The notes: generated by a model not told the origin, from the letters alone. DNA of 64,000 bases from Hygrophila difformis (GCA_030278955.1 JAOANR010000014.1:12464068-12528067); one strand, 5' to 3'; counted from the stretch's first letter, positions 22,529 through 33,426 are shown. A program made the numbers and translations.

Positions 22529-23103
22529 TGTTACGAAACTAGGAATATGACTTCGAACGTACGCAGCGGGTTTGATAGAATCCGAGGATCGTTATTGCAA
22601 CGATTTCCTTAAAACAGTATTGCCCGCGTATCGGTGCAACTGTTTCCCATGATACAACAGACTCGGCGGAGGCGAACTGGAACACTATTTCAGAATGCTT
22701 GTGTGTTGGAGGATGTTTCGAATGAATTGGAATGAAGCCTAGCACGCATATTTATAGATGGCTAAGAGTTGTGTTGTTTCAATGAAACGACACAACCATT
22801 CGTTTGAATACGCATCTATTCGTTTGAATACGCATCTATCCGTTTAAATTTGCTGCTCTTCATTTGAAGTCGCACCTTTCTGTTTGAATTCGAAACTCTT
22901 TGCCAAAGGTTGCAGCTTTCCGTTTGAATGTTGCTGCTTCCATTCAAATTCGAAAGAGAAGAAATAAATAAAAATAATAATTAAAGCCCTAAGAAGCAAA
23001 ACCGGGTTGATCAGGTCCGTGATGCCTCAAGGAGAATTTTATCTTTTCTAACTAATGTGGGATTAACTCCCATTCGCACCTTTAAAAAGCCCCATTTCCA
23101 ACA
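22529..23103 (-). repeat. 5' LTR of copia element
   Basis: 575 bp, same length as the 3' LTR, with about twenty scattered differences. Immediately outside is the target duplication GAATT. Confidence 0.95.
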
Positions 23104-23108
23104 GAATT

Positions 23109-23689
23109 TATGAAAACATCAGTGAACCTACTAAAGAAACCGATTACAACTAGTAATAAGCCCACTAATGGCAAACTGTTTGGTAACTGCTATGATGGGC
23201 AAAAATTATAATCTTATACTTATGTATGAACTTTTGTGACATTGGAACCCTTGATTTTGCTTTATTTATTTCTTTATTTATTATTTAACAGATTATACAT
23301 GTTAGAAAATTAGTGATCGGAGTCCATGATACACCAATTACAATGGAGATGGATAAGGGGCTAGGTGGGGAATCGAATCTCAACCTGAAAATTGAAAGTA
23401 GAGGACTTAGCCAAGTTATCATCCCCAAATTTTCCTTTAACTCAATACACCATTGATATAGAGAATAAAAATAAATAAATATATAAAATGAGCATCTGAA
23501 TATCAGGATTAAAGATTGGGTCTCGCATATTCGGGCTTTGCAGATTTGATGTCTCACTACAAATGCATAGACAACAGCTGAAGGTATGTAAGATTGGGTC
23601 TTGCATATTCGGGCTTTGCAGATATGATGTAAGACAATGTCTCACTACAGATTTGATGTCTCATCCTCTCTCGCCTTCGTTTGTCCCAC
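23109..23689. other. Spacer with short direct repeat
   Basis: Non-coding. The words AGATTGGGTCT(C/T)GCATATTCGG and TTTGATGTCTCA recur at about 23514/23591 and 23546/23651, a local ~77-105-base duplication. No gene. Confidence 0.5.
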
Positions 23690-23888
23690 CGGATGCCTCA
23701 TGCTCTCCTTTTTTCTTCTCAGGTGGTCCTAAACCTTCGTTTAGGGACATGGTACTCGATAGTAAGCGCAAGCTGCCAACGACTTTGTTGGAAAAATCGA
23801 AGGTGGATGAACATGTCAAGCTGGACTTCATCGGTGGTGAACGGCTTAAGCCAAGAATAACTCTGGATGCTATGTCACTCGGACTCTC

Positions 23889-24596
23889 TTTGAGTGTCGG
23901 ACACGATTCAAGAATTGGAGGAGTCGACACTCAATTTTTAAAATCTTCAATGACCATTTTCAAGACTCGGACACGATTTGGAGTGTCCGAAAAATAATAT
24001 TGGATACTCAATTTATTTATAATTATATTATATTATACTATAATTATTTATTTTTAAAATTACAACTCAATAGCCCATTACCATTATAAAATAATAACAC
24101 AACCCATTAATACTATACTTATTTATTTTTACCATTATATTCCAAGCCTAGCTCAATTGAGTAAAAAGCCCAACATTCCCCAACCCTAATTCTCCATCAT
24201 CTTTACCCTACCTTAGTCCGTTGTTCCCATTCATTCACATTGCCATTCTCACATTTCTCAATCACTCAAGCCTCAGTTGACTACTTCCGTCAACAGCGCT
24301 CCGCCGCCCCCTCCTTCACTTGCCTCTTATCGAGCCACCTCAACAGCTTCCTGCTCGTCGTCGCCTCCGATATGCCTCTTATCGAGCCACCTCAACAGCT
24401 TCCTGCTCGTCGTCGCCTCCGATGTACCGGTTCTCAACCTTCGCGATTGCTTTCCTCCACCATGGATTCTTTCCTCCCTCCGACTCAGAGTCGACTCCGT
24501 GTCCACTCGCCGGAGTCGTTGCCGGACACGTGTCCCGTGTCGTGTCCGGGACAAAATCGTGTTCGGCAATAATTCTCACCCAAAAGAGGGTGTCCG
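23889..24596. mobile_element. Unclassified insertion with inverted ends in LINE ORF1
   Basis: The LINE reading is interrupted by about 0.7 kb whose ends are imperfect inverted repeats: CTCGGACTCTCTTTGAGTG on the left, and CTCGGACACCCTCTTTTGGG as the reverse complement of the right end. Further GTGTCGGACACG and CGTGTCCGGGAC words lie near the ends. No clear target duplication. The interior has gene-like GC-rich sequence with a 52-bp tandem repeat. Possibly a non-autonomous DNA element carrying captured sequence. Confidence 0.45.
24321..24424. repeat. 52-bp perfect tandem duplication
   Basis: TGCCTCTTATCGAGCCACCT and the following bases are repeated exactly with a 52-base period (24321-24372, 24373-24424); the last base differs. 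Confidence 0.95.
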
Positions 24597-25879
24597 AGTT
24601 TGATAGTCTGGACGCACAGATAAAAGCTCGTCTTTGTCAGCCATGGGAGGATGCCATCATCATCTCCGTATTGGGAAGAATGATAGGATACCTTGGCCTG
24701 AAAGATCGAGTGGTTCGTATATGGAAGCTACAGGGAGGTTTTGACATGTTGGACCTTGACAGGGCTTCTTCCTTGTGAAATTTGAAAAGTCTATAGATCA
24801 TACCAATGTCCTAAATGAAGGGCCTTGGATGGTGTATGAAGCTACTTGACTAACTCACCTGGAAACCAAACTTCTCTGCGCTGCAAGTCCCTCCATGCAA
24901 GACTATCATTTGGGCGAGACTACCAGGACTGCGGCTCGAGCTGTATGATGAGGACTTGCTGCATAAAATATCTATGGGGTTAGGCTCCCTGGGGTGAAAT
25001 GGATGACATGACTAAGAAGGTGCAGTGAGGGAGATACGCTCGGGTCTGTGTGAAAATCGACCTCAGGGAGCCAGTGGTTACTAGTATTCTAATCGTTGAG
25101 GTTTGGAAAAAATTCCAATATGAGGGGCTACATCTTCTGTGTTCCTCTTGCCAAAGGTATGGGCATGGCAGCAACGACTGCCCGCACGAAGGGCAAGTTG
25201 CAGGCTGAGATGGAAAACGCTGGGGCAACCCATTTGGAAACAACAAAGCAGATGGTTGACTTGCATAAAATGGTAATCAGGACAATAAGGTCCTTCAGTG
25301 ACTATCAGAGAGGGGTTGGCTGCTCCCAGGGTTGACCCTATTCCTTACACGGAATCAGACAAAGAGAAGATAATTAGAATGGAAGTAGAAGAAGAGGTCT
25401 GCCCTAAAGAGGTAAGTCCTACACTAGACCTATCACGTGTAGATCAAGAGGCAAGTATAGGAATTTTGGCATATCAAAAGGAAGTTTCCTCGCAGCCGGA
25501 GAGTGGAGAATGGATCAAAGTGACCAAAAAGAAAAAAAATGGGCCAGACCGTAAAAAAGAGACGGGATCAAAGCCCACTCATCCGCACTTGGGCCAGCCC
25601 GTGGATCAAAGGGGAAGGAACCTAGAAGAAATACCAGTGTTCTGAGGCCACTGAAACAGATAACTAACACTGTAGAATCAAAAAGGAAATTGAAGGCAAA
25701 AGGGAGAAATTCGTTGCAAGGGGGGAAAGCACCTGCGGGGAAAATTTTCAACTCTGACGGAAATGCCATGCTTGCTAAACGTGCCACACCCTTTGAGGCA
25801 ATCTAAGGGGTACCACGGGACTCAAAGTTGGAACACCAGACTTCCACAGTGAATGGGGCAAGTTCGGAGGTGAAGGATT

Positions 25880-26500
25880 GTCCAATTGCAGCGGACCTTC
25901 CGATGGCAGAGGCGATTGTTGAGGAGGTTGCTCCGCCTCCACAGGACTCGGATTCCATTTGATTATGTTGGTACAATGTACCCCCTCCCTTCCCTTTTGT
26001 TATTTATGGTTTTTACAAACTTTAAATTACTTGCTTGGAGTAATGGAGGTATTATGGGAGTGAATATTAGGAGAATTTTGGTGGATTGCGTCAAACTAAG
26101 CCAGATATATATATATTTTTTTTTGCTTGAGCCTCAACCGCTATTTGTGCACTCGCAATGGCCGGCTACAGCTATATATATGATAATCCCCACTATTCTG
26201 CTAGAAGGGAGAATTGGAATGAGTTTACTCAGATTGCTAGAACTGTGGAGGCTGCCTGGGCTATGATTGGTAACTGATACCAAATATTGTATGCCAATGA
26301 AGTCCATGGCATTTCTGTTGTAGTTGGGTATGTTGGGCTACCACATTTTTTGTTGCTTGAACATAGATTTGCTAAACATATGACATTTTTTAAGGATTTC
26401 TTTACCACTTTGGTTTTTCTTCCGGATCTTGGTCAGGAGGAATTGGTTGTGAATGCGCTAGGTGTTTGGCTCCCTAGCCGTTAGGTTTATTTTTTTCGCT
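25880..26500 (+). pseudogene. Probable start of LINE ORF2, decayed
   Basis: After the ORF1 end, KLLAWSNGGIMGVNIRRIL (about 26025-26085) resembles the N-W-N-x-x-G-x-x-N start of the LINE endonuclease domain, with the Asn-Cys partly lost. Nothing further of endonuclease or reverse transcriptase is recognisable. A TA microsatellite (26502-26520) follows. Low confidence beyond the first motif. Confidence 0.4.
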
Positions 26501-26520
26501 TTATATATATATATATATAT

Positions 26521-27131
26521 CCCATTTTTTATTTTTCTTTTCTGGGCTCGACTTATTAAAAAAAAAATTGCGATGCAAATACTTTTTTAGAGCAAACCCC
26601 ATTTTAAAAATATCCAATAATAATAAATAATGAATGTATATAATAAATTAATCCTTAAATTTTTAGGTAAACCAAAAGATTTTGTTAGGTTTATTTTTGA
26701 GAACAAATGATAATCTTTACAAACTAGAGGGAATCTGCATAGAGGTAAACATGAGAGGAGAGTGAGAAGATGTAATGCTTTGTGATAGTTAAAAATTTCA
26801 TTACAAAATCATAACTCAATATCACCTTCATAAATATTACAGAACCATCCGAGCCATTACAAAAAGTATTTTTCCCAATCCTATATCAAGGGTTTGAATT
26901 GTGATGTGGCACCAATTATTTTTATAAATTAATACAATTTCAAGACATTCCTTGTCAGAAATTATTCTTAAGGTTAGTGTTATAAAATTGACATTTATTC
27001 TAAAATCAATTATCCAAACACTACATTCCAAATAGTTGAGCATCCCAACTCCAAACCCATTTAAATTTATTATCGATCCTAATCTCTTACTACTAAGATA
27101 TTTGAGGGGCTTTAATAGGACACTTTCAACA
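26521..27131. other. AT-rich spacer, no gene
   Basis: No open frame or motif that I can support. The nearest features are the TA repeat to the left and the foldback element to the right. Confidence 0.4.
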
Positions 27132-27141
27132 TAGAATCAAA

Positions 27142-28371
27142 GGAAAAAAAGGTAAAAACGTCCTTTATCTTTCCAAAAATTTCAAATCCGTCCTTTTTCT
27201 ATTTTATTACCGATTTAGTCCGCTACAAATGCTAATTATGTTCAAATCAGTCCTTTTTTCACTAATTATATTCTAATTGCTGACGTGGCAAGGGTTTTAA
27301 TTTAAACCTGACACTTGTGCATAATATTAGTCATTTTTCTTTTATCTTTTGCCAATTCAGTCCTAAACTTTTATTTTGTTCTATTTAGTCCTCTACCCCA
27401 ATCACTCATTTTTATATTAATTGGCCTCAAACCTTTCAAATTATTTCATTTTAGGCCCAGAACCTTAAATTTTTTATTATTACTAATACATTTATCAAAT
27501 AAATGCACAACATACTTCCATAAATGAAATTAAACACCAAACCTCATATATTGGGTTCGACTGCTTTGTTATCGGGTCTTTCAAGTACCGGAATTTTACG
27601 GACTCTCTCTAATAACCACTCGACCGCAACCGATTGTTCATTGGTTTTGGTTTCCTTCAGTAACAATCAACAGAATCTTACTTTGCGTCCTACCTTAGGA
27701 TGTAGCAATATTTGAGTAAATGATTTAACTTGAATTTTTGGAAGGTTATGGATACAGGAAGCCTTGGTTTTATTGAAAAATATTAATATTATTAAAAATA
27801 TTAAAAAAAAATAGCCTGAATTTTATTGTCCACAAAGTATGATTGTGCTGATTGTTGCTGAAGGAAACCAGAACCAATGAACCATCGTTACGGTCGGGTG
27901 GTTAGAGAGAGTCCGTAAAATTCGGAACTTCAAAGACCCGGTAACAAGGCGGTCAAACCCAATGTATGAGGTTTGGTATTTAATTTTATTTACGAAAGTA
28001 TGTTGGGCATTTATTTGATAAATGTATTAGTAATAATAAAAAATTTAAGGTTCTGGGCCTAAAATGAAATAATTTGAAAGGTTTGAGGCCAATTAATATA
28101 AAAATGAGTGATTGGGGTAGATGACTAAATAGAACAAAATAAAAGTTTAGGACTGAATTGGCAAAAGATAAAAGAAAAATGACTAATATTATGCACACGT
28201 GTCAGGTTTAAATTAAAACCCTTGCCACGTCAGCAATTAGAATATAATTAGTGAAAAAAGGACTGATTTGAACATAATTAGCATTTGTAGCGGACTAAAT
28301 CGGTAATAAAATAGAAAAATGACGGATTTGAAATTTTTGGAAAGATAAAGGACGTTTTTACCTTTTTTTCC
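27142..28371. mobile_element. Foldback Mutator-like element with ~540-bp inverted arms
   Basis: The left end GGAAAAAAAGGTAAAAACG is mirrored at the right end by its complement. The arms (about 27142-27680 and 27833-28371) are inverted copies, about 97% alike by eye, around a ~150-bp AT-rich spacer. A 10-bp direct duplication TAGAATCAAA flanks the element (27132-27141 and 28372-28381), in the 9-11 bp range of Mutator-like transposons. No transposase frame. Open frames of about 70 codons in the two arms (27315-27527, 27986-28198) are mirror translations of the arms, not genes. A transcript would fold into a long hairpin and could feed small-RNA production. Confidence 0.9.
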
Positions 28372-28833
28372 TAGAATCAAATCACACACGTGTTAGAAAC
28401 TCAAATTCGAGAAGGGATACGTTAAAACATTCATACATAACATAAACCCCTTATCGATCTGATGAGCTTCTTTAATTATTATTTTTCCTAATTTTATTTA
28501 AAATAAAAATTCACAATCTTTTAACAAAGTTATTTTTCTAAATGGAGTGCAATATTCACACATCTAAGTCAAAAGCATTTTTCCGCTTAAACTTTAAATT
28601 ATTATAAAAATATTTCTTTATTGAAAATAAACGCCAAAAAACATACTTCATTAAAAAGCCTTTAGCCAAGTCCAATACGACACCTTAGGGTAGTAATTCA
28701 ATTTTAAAATTTAAAAGTCTATATTGCACAACTTTTTAATGTTTAAGGATTTTTTTTTGGCTAAATATTTTTAACATTTATCTTTTTTTATATTAAACTG
28801 TAGCCTTTAGAATTAACTATTTTTTCCTAATTA

Positions 28834-29093
28834 CTTCCTCCTTTCTCATTTAAGTGTTCCATTTGCATAGTAGTAACTATTCATTGAGTAAATTTGATTT
28901 AATTTTTTCACATAGTTCTATAAGATAAAACATAGTCAAGTGAGATCTTGTTAGATTCGTCTAATGACATAGTTTTAGAATATCAAATTTTTATAATTTT
29001 TACTTATATATATTTTGAGCTATAAACATTTAAAAATATGTCTTGGACTGCGTGAAATGCAAAAGTGAAGCACTTATATGAGAACAAAGGAAG
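28834..29093. mobile_element. Stowaway-type MITE (260 bp)
   Basis: Ends CTTCCTCCTTTCTC and GAGAACAAAGGAAG, flanked by TA (28832-28833, 29094-29095). Internal motif CAAGTGAGATCTTGTTAGAT at about 28938 is shared with other MITEs here. Confidence 0.88.
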
Positions 29094-29183
29094 TAATAAA
29101 AAGCGGACATATGACTAACAATAGTTATCATAAGATTGGATAAGAATTAAGAGATGACATCTTAGATCATATCATTATATATA

Positions 29184-29309
29184 TAGGGGATGTTTGGGAG
29201 TCAGCAGATCCGCTAGCAGATAGCGGATTCGGAGAGAGAAATGTGAGAGGATATGCTCTTTCAATATGCTATATGCTAATAAATATGCTTGCTCCCAAAC
29301 ATACTCATA
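29184..29309. mobile_element. Small MITE (~125 bp), class uncertain
   Basis: Inverted ends GGGATGTTTGGGAGTCAGC and GCTTGCTCCCAAACATACTC (the complement gives GAGTATGTTTGGGAGCAAGC). Resembles the 'GTTTGG' ends of hAT or PIF/Harbinger MITEs. No clear target duplication because the flanks are TA-rich. Confidence 0.55.
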
Positions 29310-29887
29310 GTATATGTGAATAGGCGGCAAGTGATACTTGAAATTACCTTTTTGCGCTTCTAACTATTAAGGGTTTTTAATTAGTTATATGAAATGACCT
29401 TTTTATCCTTGAGCATGTGAAATGACCATTTTGACTTTAAAGTATTAAGGGTTCTTAATTGGCTACATGAAATTACCATTTTACCTTGAAAGTATTAATG
29501 AGTTACTTTACTACGTAAAATCATAATTTTACCCTTAAAGTTGTGTTCTTTTCACTACAAATACCACTTATTATTATCATCTTAAGTTGTTTTTCTATTT
29601 ACTTCAAATGCCATTAGTGGGTCCCGTTTTCTTTTTTATTTATTCCAAGTATCTTTAATTTTGCATTTAACAATGCTAAAATTTGCATAAAAAGAGCCAT
29701 AAAAGTGAATTTTTTTATTTACTTCAGATTTTTCCTTGCATTAAACTAATATTTGCAAATACAAATGCCATTTTTTTCTCCTTTGATTTTAGTATCGTTA
29801 AGGCTATCAGATTAGTTAATTCTAAATGAGACAATTGAGGCAATCATACCATTATGATATTATCGTCACCATCTAAATATCAAATCT
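29310..29887. other. AT-rich spacer with repeated phrase
   Basis: The phrase GAAAT(G/T)ACC(T/A)TTTT occurs several times between 29340 and 29530, each followed by TTAANGTATTAA-like words. This looks like a degenerate ~65-bp tandem repeat. No gene. Confidence 0.4.
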
Positions 29888-29924
29888 TACGACCGATGGG
29901 CGTAGCCCGCTCGTAACGAGGACT
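29888..29924 (+). mobile_element. Helitron-like 3' terminus
   Basis: A short hairpin (GGGCGTAGCCC) then GCTCGTAACGAG and GGACTAG followed by T: a stem followed by CTAG/T is the Helitron 3' end pattern. The 5' end was not found. Confidence 0.4.
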
Positions 29925-29987
29925 AGTATATATATATACACTACAGCCTTGTTAAAATTGAAAGATGTAAATAGTTATTAATATTCA

Positions 29988-30035
29988 CTAGAATTCAACC
30001 CGTGCTACGCTCGGATATAAATTTATAAAATGATG
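29988..30035 (-). mobile_element. Helitron-like 3' terminus, opposite strand
   Basis: On the minus strand an imperfect stem (CCGAGCGTAGCACGG) is followed by TTGAATTCTAG and T. It faces the terminus at 29888-29924 about 65 bp away. The rest of the element is not delimited. Confidence 0.45.
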
Positions 30036-30437
30036 CACGGATGTGTGTAATATTCAAATACCACAAATATGATAGACAAAAACTCATTTGGAGAGCTCCA
30101 TTGTTCTACAATTAGAGGATTGGATTTATAAGTTGATATTAAAACATCGCAAAATTAGATAGATGTATAAAATCACCACTCCAAGCCACCCACCAAAAGA
30201 CCTTATTGCCAGAGCCAAATGTCACCACTGGAAATACTATTTCATTTTCGAATTCATCTAAAATATTAACATTGCCTAGAAAAAAATTAATCATTTAACA
30301 AATATTCAAAGTTAAGAACAAATGTGTGCCAAAATTCCATCATCTCACCAATATAAGTAAAACATTGTCAAGAAATTCAAATGAATCCTTCAGCTCTGAG
30401 TTAAAATGACCAATACATACATCATTCATGCGTAAGG

Positions 30438-30660
30438 ATGGAGATCAAAAGCAGCAGCATCGTAGTAGTGATAGTGATGGTTGTAGCAACAGTCTGCAGC
30501 CTTGTCTTTCCATCGTCGTCTATCGTCATGGCTCAGGCTCATCCTCCCCCCGGGGTGACTACTTGAAATCTGTCCGGTGACTACCCGAAATTTGCCCGCA
30601 ATTTGCCCAAAATTCGCTCCTATTGCACACTCACCACCGTCACCAAGTTCAAACCTTCCT
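30438..30660 (+). pseudogene. Small secreted-peptide gene, copy A (broken)
   Basis: Begins MEIKSSSIVVVIVMVVATVC, a signal-peptide-like segment, then SLVFPSSSIVMAQAHPPPG, followed by an in-frame stop. Similarity to copies B and C continues at DNA level (GACTACCCGAAATTTGCCCG) to about 30651, where it is cut by a hairpin-bearing repeat. The promoter present in B and C is missing here; similarity starts about 6 bp before the ATG. I do not recognise the mature protein family. Confidence 0.6.
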
Positions 30661-30857
30661 CCGTATTACCCCCGCCCAATGCGCGGGAATGTGAAAAATA
30701 TAAATAAAAAATTAAATTTAATAAATAAAATTGTTCAACTTTGTTATGCCGATTACATATCTCAAGCTCCTTAATATATTTTAAGAATTACATGAATATA
30801 TGCATATATTGTACAACAACCGAACAATATGCAATATGCCACTACCAATAATTTATA

Positions 30858-31117
30858 CTTCCTCCGTTTTATTTTGTTAGCTACATTGTAAATTTTGCTA
30901 CTGTTCATTGAATTGCTTTGATTTCAATTTTTCTCATAGTTATACAAGTTAAAATATAGCCAAGTGAGATCTTATTAGATTCGTCTCGTCTTATAGTTTT
31001 TAAATATGAGACTTTTAGAATTTTTACTTGTACCAAACTTGAGTTATTAACGGTTTAAAATATGTATTGGATTGCGTGCATTGTGGGTCCGTAGCAAACA
31101 AATAAAAACGGAGGAAG
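30858..31117. mobile_element. Stowaway-type MITE with empty site preserved
   Basis: Ends CTTCCTCCGTTTTATTTTG and AAATAAAAACGGAGGAAG; TA on both sides (30856-30857, 31118-31119). The duplicate segment at about 32922-32935 lacks the MITE and has a single TA (AATTTATATATTACAG). Confidence 0.95.
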
Positions 31118-31598
31118 TATATTACAATTTAGTGCCTTAAAAAAATATTTAACTATAAACAATAATCGAAAAAGTGGAATAAAAATGAAAAATTGAAGAT
31201 AAAAGACTTTTTACTCACTGCTCTAATGCAATACATAGGCAAATGAAGTACATGAAATCACAGGTGCACACGGTAATTGATTATTAATACTGATTCATCC
31301 TAAGGCCTTGAGAAATTAGAAATTTCATAAAGATGTAATATTTCCAAATTAAATTAGAAAAATATAAAAAAAAATACTCTTGTGAATTAAAATTTAGAAA
31401 TGATTATGCAAAAAATATTATTGAATTTTCCAATCATTACGAATTTGATAATGATATGATTTTGTGGGACGTATAAGCATAGTTTGATCAACTTGCGCAA
31501 TTTATGTAATTTAGTTAATCTATCTAATAAAAATAATTTTTATTCATTGATGAATAACTATCAATCTATAAAGTATTTATTAAAATTTGTGAAAATGG

Positions 31599-31717
31599 CC
31601 TTGTGTATGCAAAAAACTGCTTTGGGAGAGGCGCTGCCCTTGCAGATCCTCGAGGGATTAGTCTTGGGCCCAATGTGGCCTAGGGATACCCTGGTATTTA
31701 CCTAAAAAATTTTTGAA
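31599..31717 (+). mobile_element. SINE-like fragment
   Basis: About 119 bp absent from the duplicate near 33400. It contains GGGAGAGGCGCTGCCCTTGC and CTCGAGGGATTAGTCTTGGG, wording typical of the body of plant SINEs, ending in an A-rich tail (CCTAAAAAA). The tRNA-like head is missing. Confidence 0.45.
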
Positions 31718-31778
31718 AATGTATTATTAATTAAAACAAACTGCAAACACACACCCCCACTATTAGCGATTCCTCTAC

Positions 31779-31786
31779 TATAAATA
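31779..31786 (+). promoter_or_regulatory. TATA box of copy B
   Basis: CTATAAATAATAG, 74 bases before the copy B ATG. The same block, with about 80 bases of flanking leader, precedes copy C. Confidence 0.7.
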
Positions 31787-31859
31787 ATAGACATTCGAAT
31801 TCCATCACTACAAATTCAGAAATTATAATTGAATCGATACAAGACACAAAAAGCTAAGG

Positions 31860-32159
31860 ATGGAGATCAAAAGCAGCAGCATTGTAGCAGTGATAGTGAT
31901 GGTTGTAGCAGCAGTCTGCAACCTTGTCTTTCCATCGTCGTCTCTCGTCACGGCTCAGGCCCAGCCTCCCCCGGGGACGATTACCCGAAATTTGTCCCGT
32001 GACTGCCCGAAATTAGCTCCTATTGCACACTCGCCACCGTCACCAATTAAGTTCAAACCTTTTTTCCATTTTTTATGATATAGTAATGCCATTCGGCTCG
32101 TGGTTTCACTTACAGACTTGTTTGATAACGGAACTCCGTACATGTTGATTTCCACCACT
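31860..32159 (+). pseudogene. Small secreted-peptide gene, copy B
   Basis: The ATG at 31860 gives 72 codons: MEIKSSSIVAVIVMVVAAVC as a hydrophobic signal peptide with likely cleavage after TAQA, then a Pro-rich segment (PPPGTITR; HSPPSP) with Cys at CPKLAP. The frame ends at 32078, but similarity to copy C continues to 32159 (TGTTTGATAACGGAACTCCG), so the original protein was longer and this copy is frame-disrupted. It ends exactly at an LTR edge (32160). It keeps its promoter and may be transcribed. Confidence 0.55.
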
Positions 32160-32640
32160 TGTAACACCCCGGTTTTCAAAACTCCAAAAGGGCCGGGATG
32201 TTACCGCCACATCTCCCAATTAAGCTCGCCCTAGGATAACTTAATTGGAAAATATTAAGGCTCACGTCATACCAAACTTTAAAATCCATTGTAAAAAATT
32301 ATTACTTTACAAAAAAATTACTTTACAAAGGCTCACGTCACGATTTTATTCGCACTAAAAGAAAAGAAATAGAATTAAATTCTCGATCAAAAAGGAATTT
32401 AATTCCAAGAGTCCCGTGAAGTCGGGAATAATTTAATTAAATAAATTATTGCGCGAGAGTCAGTTGTCGACGAATTCAAAATTTCGAATGTGAAGTTAAT
32501 CTGAGTTCGAAATGAAATCGAAATAGGAATTCCTAGTCCGACAGTAATCCAATAATAAAGCCCAAGAATATAGAAGGAGAAAGACCCAAAAAGAGTGGAG
32601 GAAAAGGGTCGACGGAGGTGAAACGGCCCAGTCCGGGCGC
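32160..32640. mobile_element. Gypsy LTR fragments, two, opposite orientation
   Basis: 32160-32332 starts TGTAACACCCCGG, the end of a minus-strand gypsy LTR, as after copy C at 37171. From about 32334 the sequence matches the beginning of the plus-strand LTR at 37940-38240 (TCTCGATCAAAAAGGAATTT; GAGTCCCGTGAAGTCGGG). So this is a deleted version of the 37171-38240 arrangement. Confidence 0.75.
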
Positions 32641-33426
32641 AATAATTTGTCCGGTGACTACCCGAAATTTGCCCGCAATTCGCCTGAAATTCGCTCCTAT
32701 TGCACACTCACCACCGTAACCAAGTTCAAACCTTCCTCTGTATTACCCCGCCCAATGGGCGGGAATGTGAAAAATATTAATAAAAAAATTAAATTTAACA
32801 AATAAAATTGTTCAACTTTGTTATGTCTATTACATATCTCAAGCTCCTTAAAATATTTTAAGAATACATAAATATATGCATATATTGTACAACAACCGAA
32901 CAATATACAATATGCCACTACCAATAATTTATATATTACAGTACAATTTACTGCCTTAAAATTTTTTTAACTATAAACAATAGTCGAAAAGGGGAATAAA
33001 AATGAAAAATTAAAGATAAAAGACTTTCTACTCACGGCTCTAATGCAATACATAGGCAAATGAAGTATATGAAATCACAGTTGCACACGATAATTGATTA
33101 TTAATACTGATTCATCCTAAGGCCTTGAGAAATTAGAAATTTCATTAAGATGTAGATATTTCCAAATTAAATTAGAAATATATAAGAAAATACTCTTGTG
33201 AATTAAAATTTAGAAATGATTATGCAAAAAATATTATTGAACTTTCCAATTATTACGAATTTGATAATAATATGATTTTATGGGATGTATAAGCATAGTT
33301 TGATCAACTTATGCAATTTATATAATTTAGTTAATCCATCTAATTCCTTGATGAATATAATATCAATCTATAAAGTATTTATTAAAATTTGTGGAAATGG
33401 ATTATCAATTAAAATAAATTGCAAAC
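32641..33426. repeat. Hairpin-led repeat unit, copy 2, with gene fragment D
   Basis: 32641-32735 repeats the middle of the peptide gene (ACTACCCGAAATTTGCCCG), followed by CCCGCCCAATGGGCGGG, a perfect 7-bp stem (32747-32763), and the same AT-rich body as 30690-31740 without the MITE and SINE insertions. Confidence 0.75.

Larger units (their letters stand above)
17182..23103 (-). mobile_element. Complete Ty1/copia retrotransposon, decayed coding region
   Basis: A 5.9-kb element on the minus strand, with 575-bp LTRs (3' LTR 17182-17756; 5' LTR 22529-23103) that begin TGTTGG and end TAACA on the coding strand. A perfect 5-bp target duplication GAATT flanks it (17177-17181 and 23104-23108). The polypurine tract ATGTGGGGGAT abuts the 3' LTR. 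Order on the minus strand is gag, zinc knuckle, protease, integrase, reverse transcriptase, RNase H, the copia order. The LTRs differ at roughly twenty positions by eye (about 4%), so the insertion is moderately old. No canonical Met-tRNA primer site follows the 5' LTR; the sequence there begins ATCTTAAAAC. Confidence 0.95.
23690..25645 (+). pseudogene. LINE ORF1 remnant (DUF4283 and zinc knuckle), interrupted
   Basis: Decayed first ORF of a plant L1-type LINE. After the insertion at about 23889-24596 the reading resumes as LCQPWEDAIIISVLGRMIGY and LKDRVVRIWKLQGGFDMLDL, the DUF4283 pattern. With shifts and stops it continues WARLPGL and a CCHC knuckle CSSCQRYGHGSNDC (25140-25181), then an open, Lys/Glu-rich tail (25298-25645) with WIKVTKKKK. 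N-terminal sequence GPKPSFRDMVLDS (about 23725) is also typical of these ORFs. Many stops; non-functional. Confidence 0.75.
30652..31740. repeat. Hairpin-led repeat unit, copy 1
   Basis: Starts with CCCGCCCAATGCGCGGG (imperfect stem, 30670-30686) and AT-rich sequence, and is duplicated at 32736-33426. This copy holds two later insertions, a Stowaway MITE (30858-31117) and a SINE-like piece (31599-31717). The hairpin resembles the stem found near Helitron ends in plants, but no CTAG end is present. Confidence 0.6.

Noticed and set aside
24240..24778. Ser/Pro-rich frames of 108-152 codons
   Set aside because: They cross the junction between the inverted-end insertion and LINE ORF1 and include a 52-bp tandem repeat; not a coherent protein.
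27315..28198. Apparent duplicated 70-codon membrane-like gene on opposite strands
   Set aside because: Mirror translations of the two arms of the foldback element.
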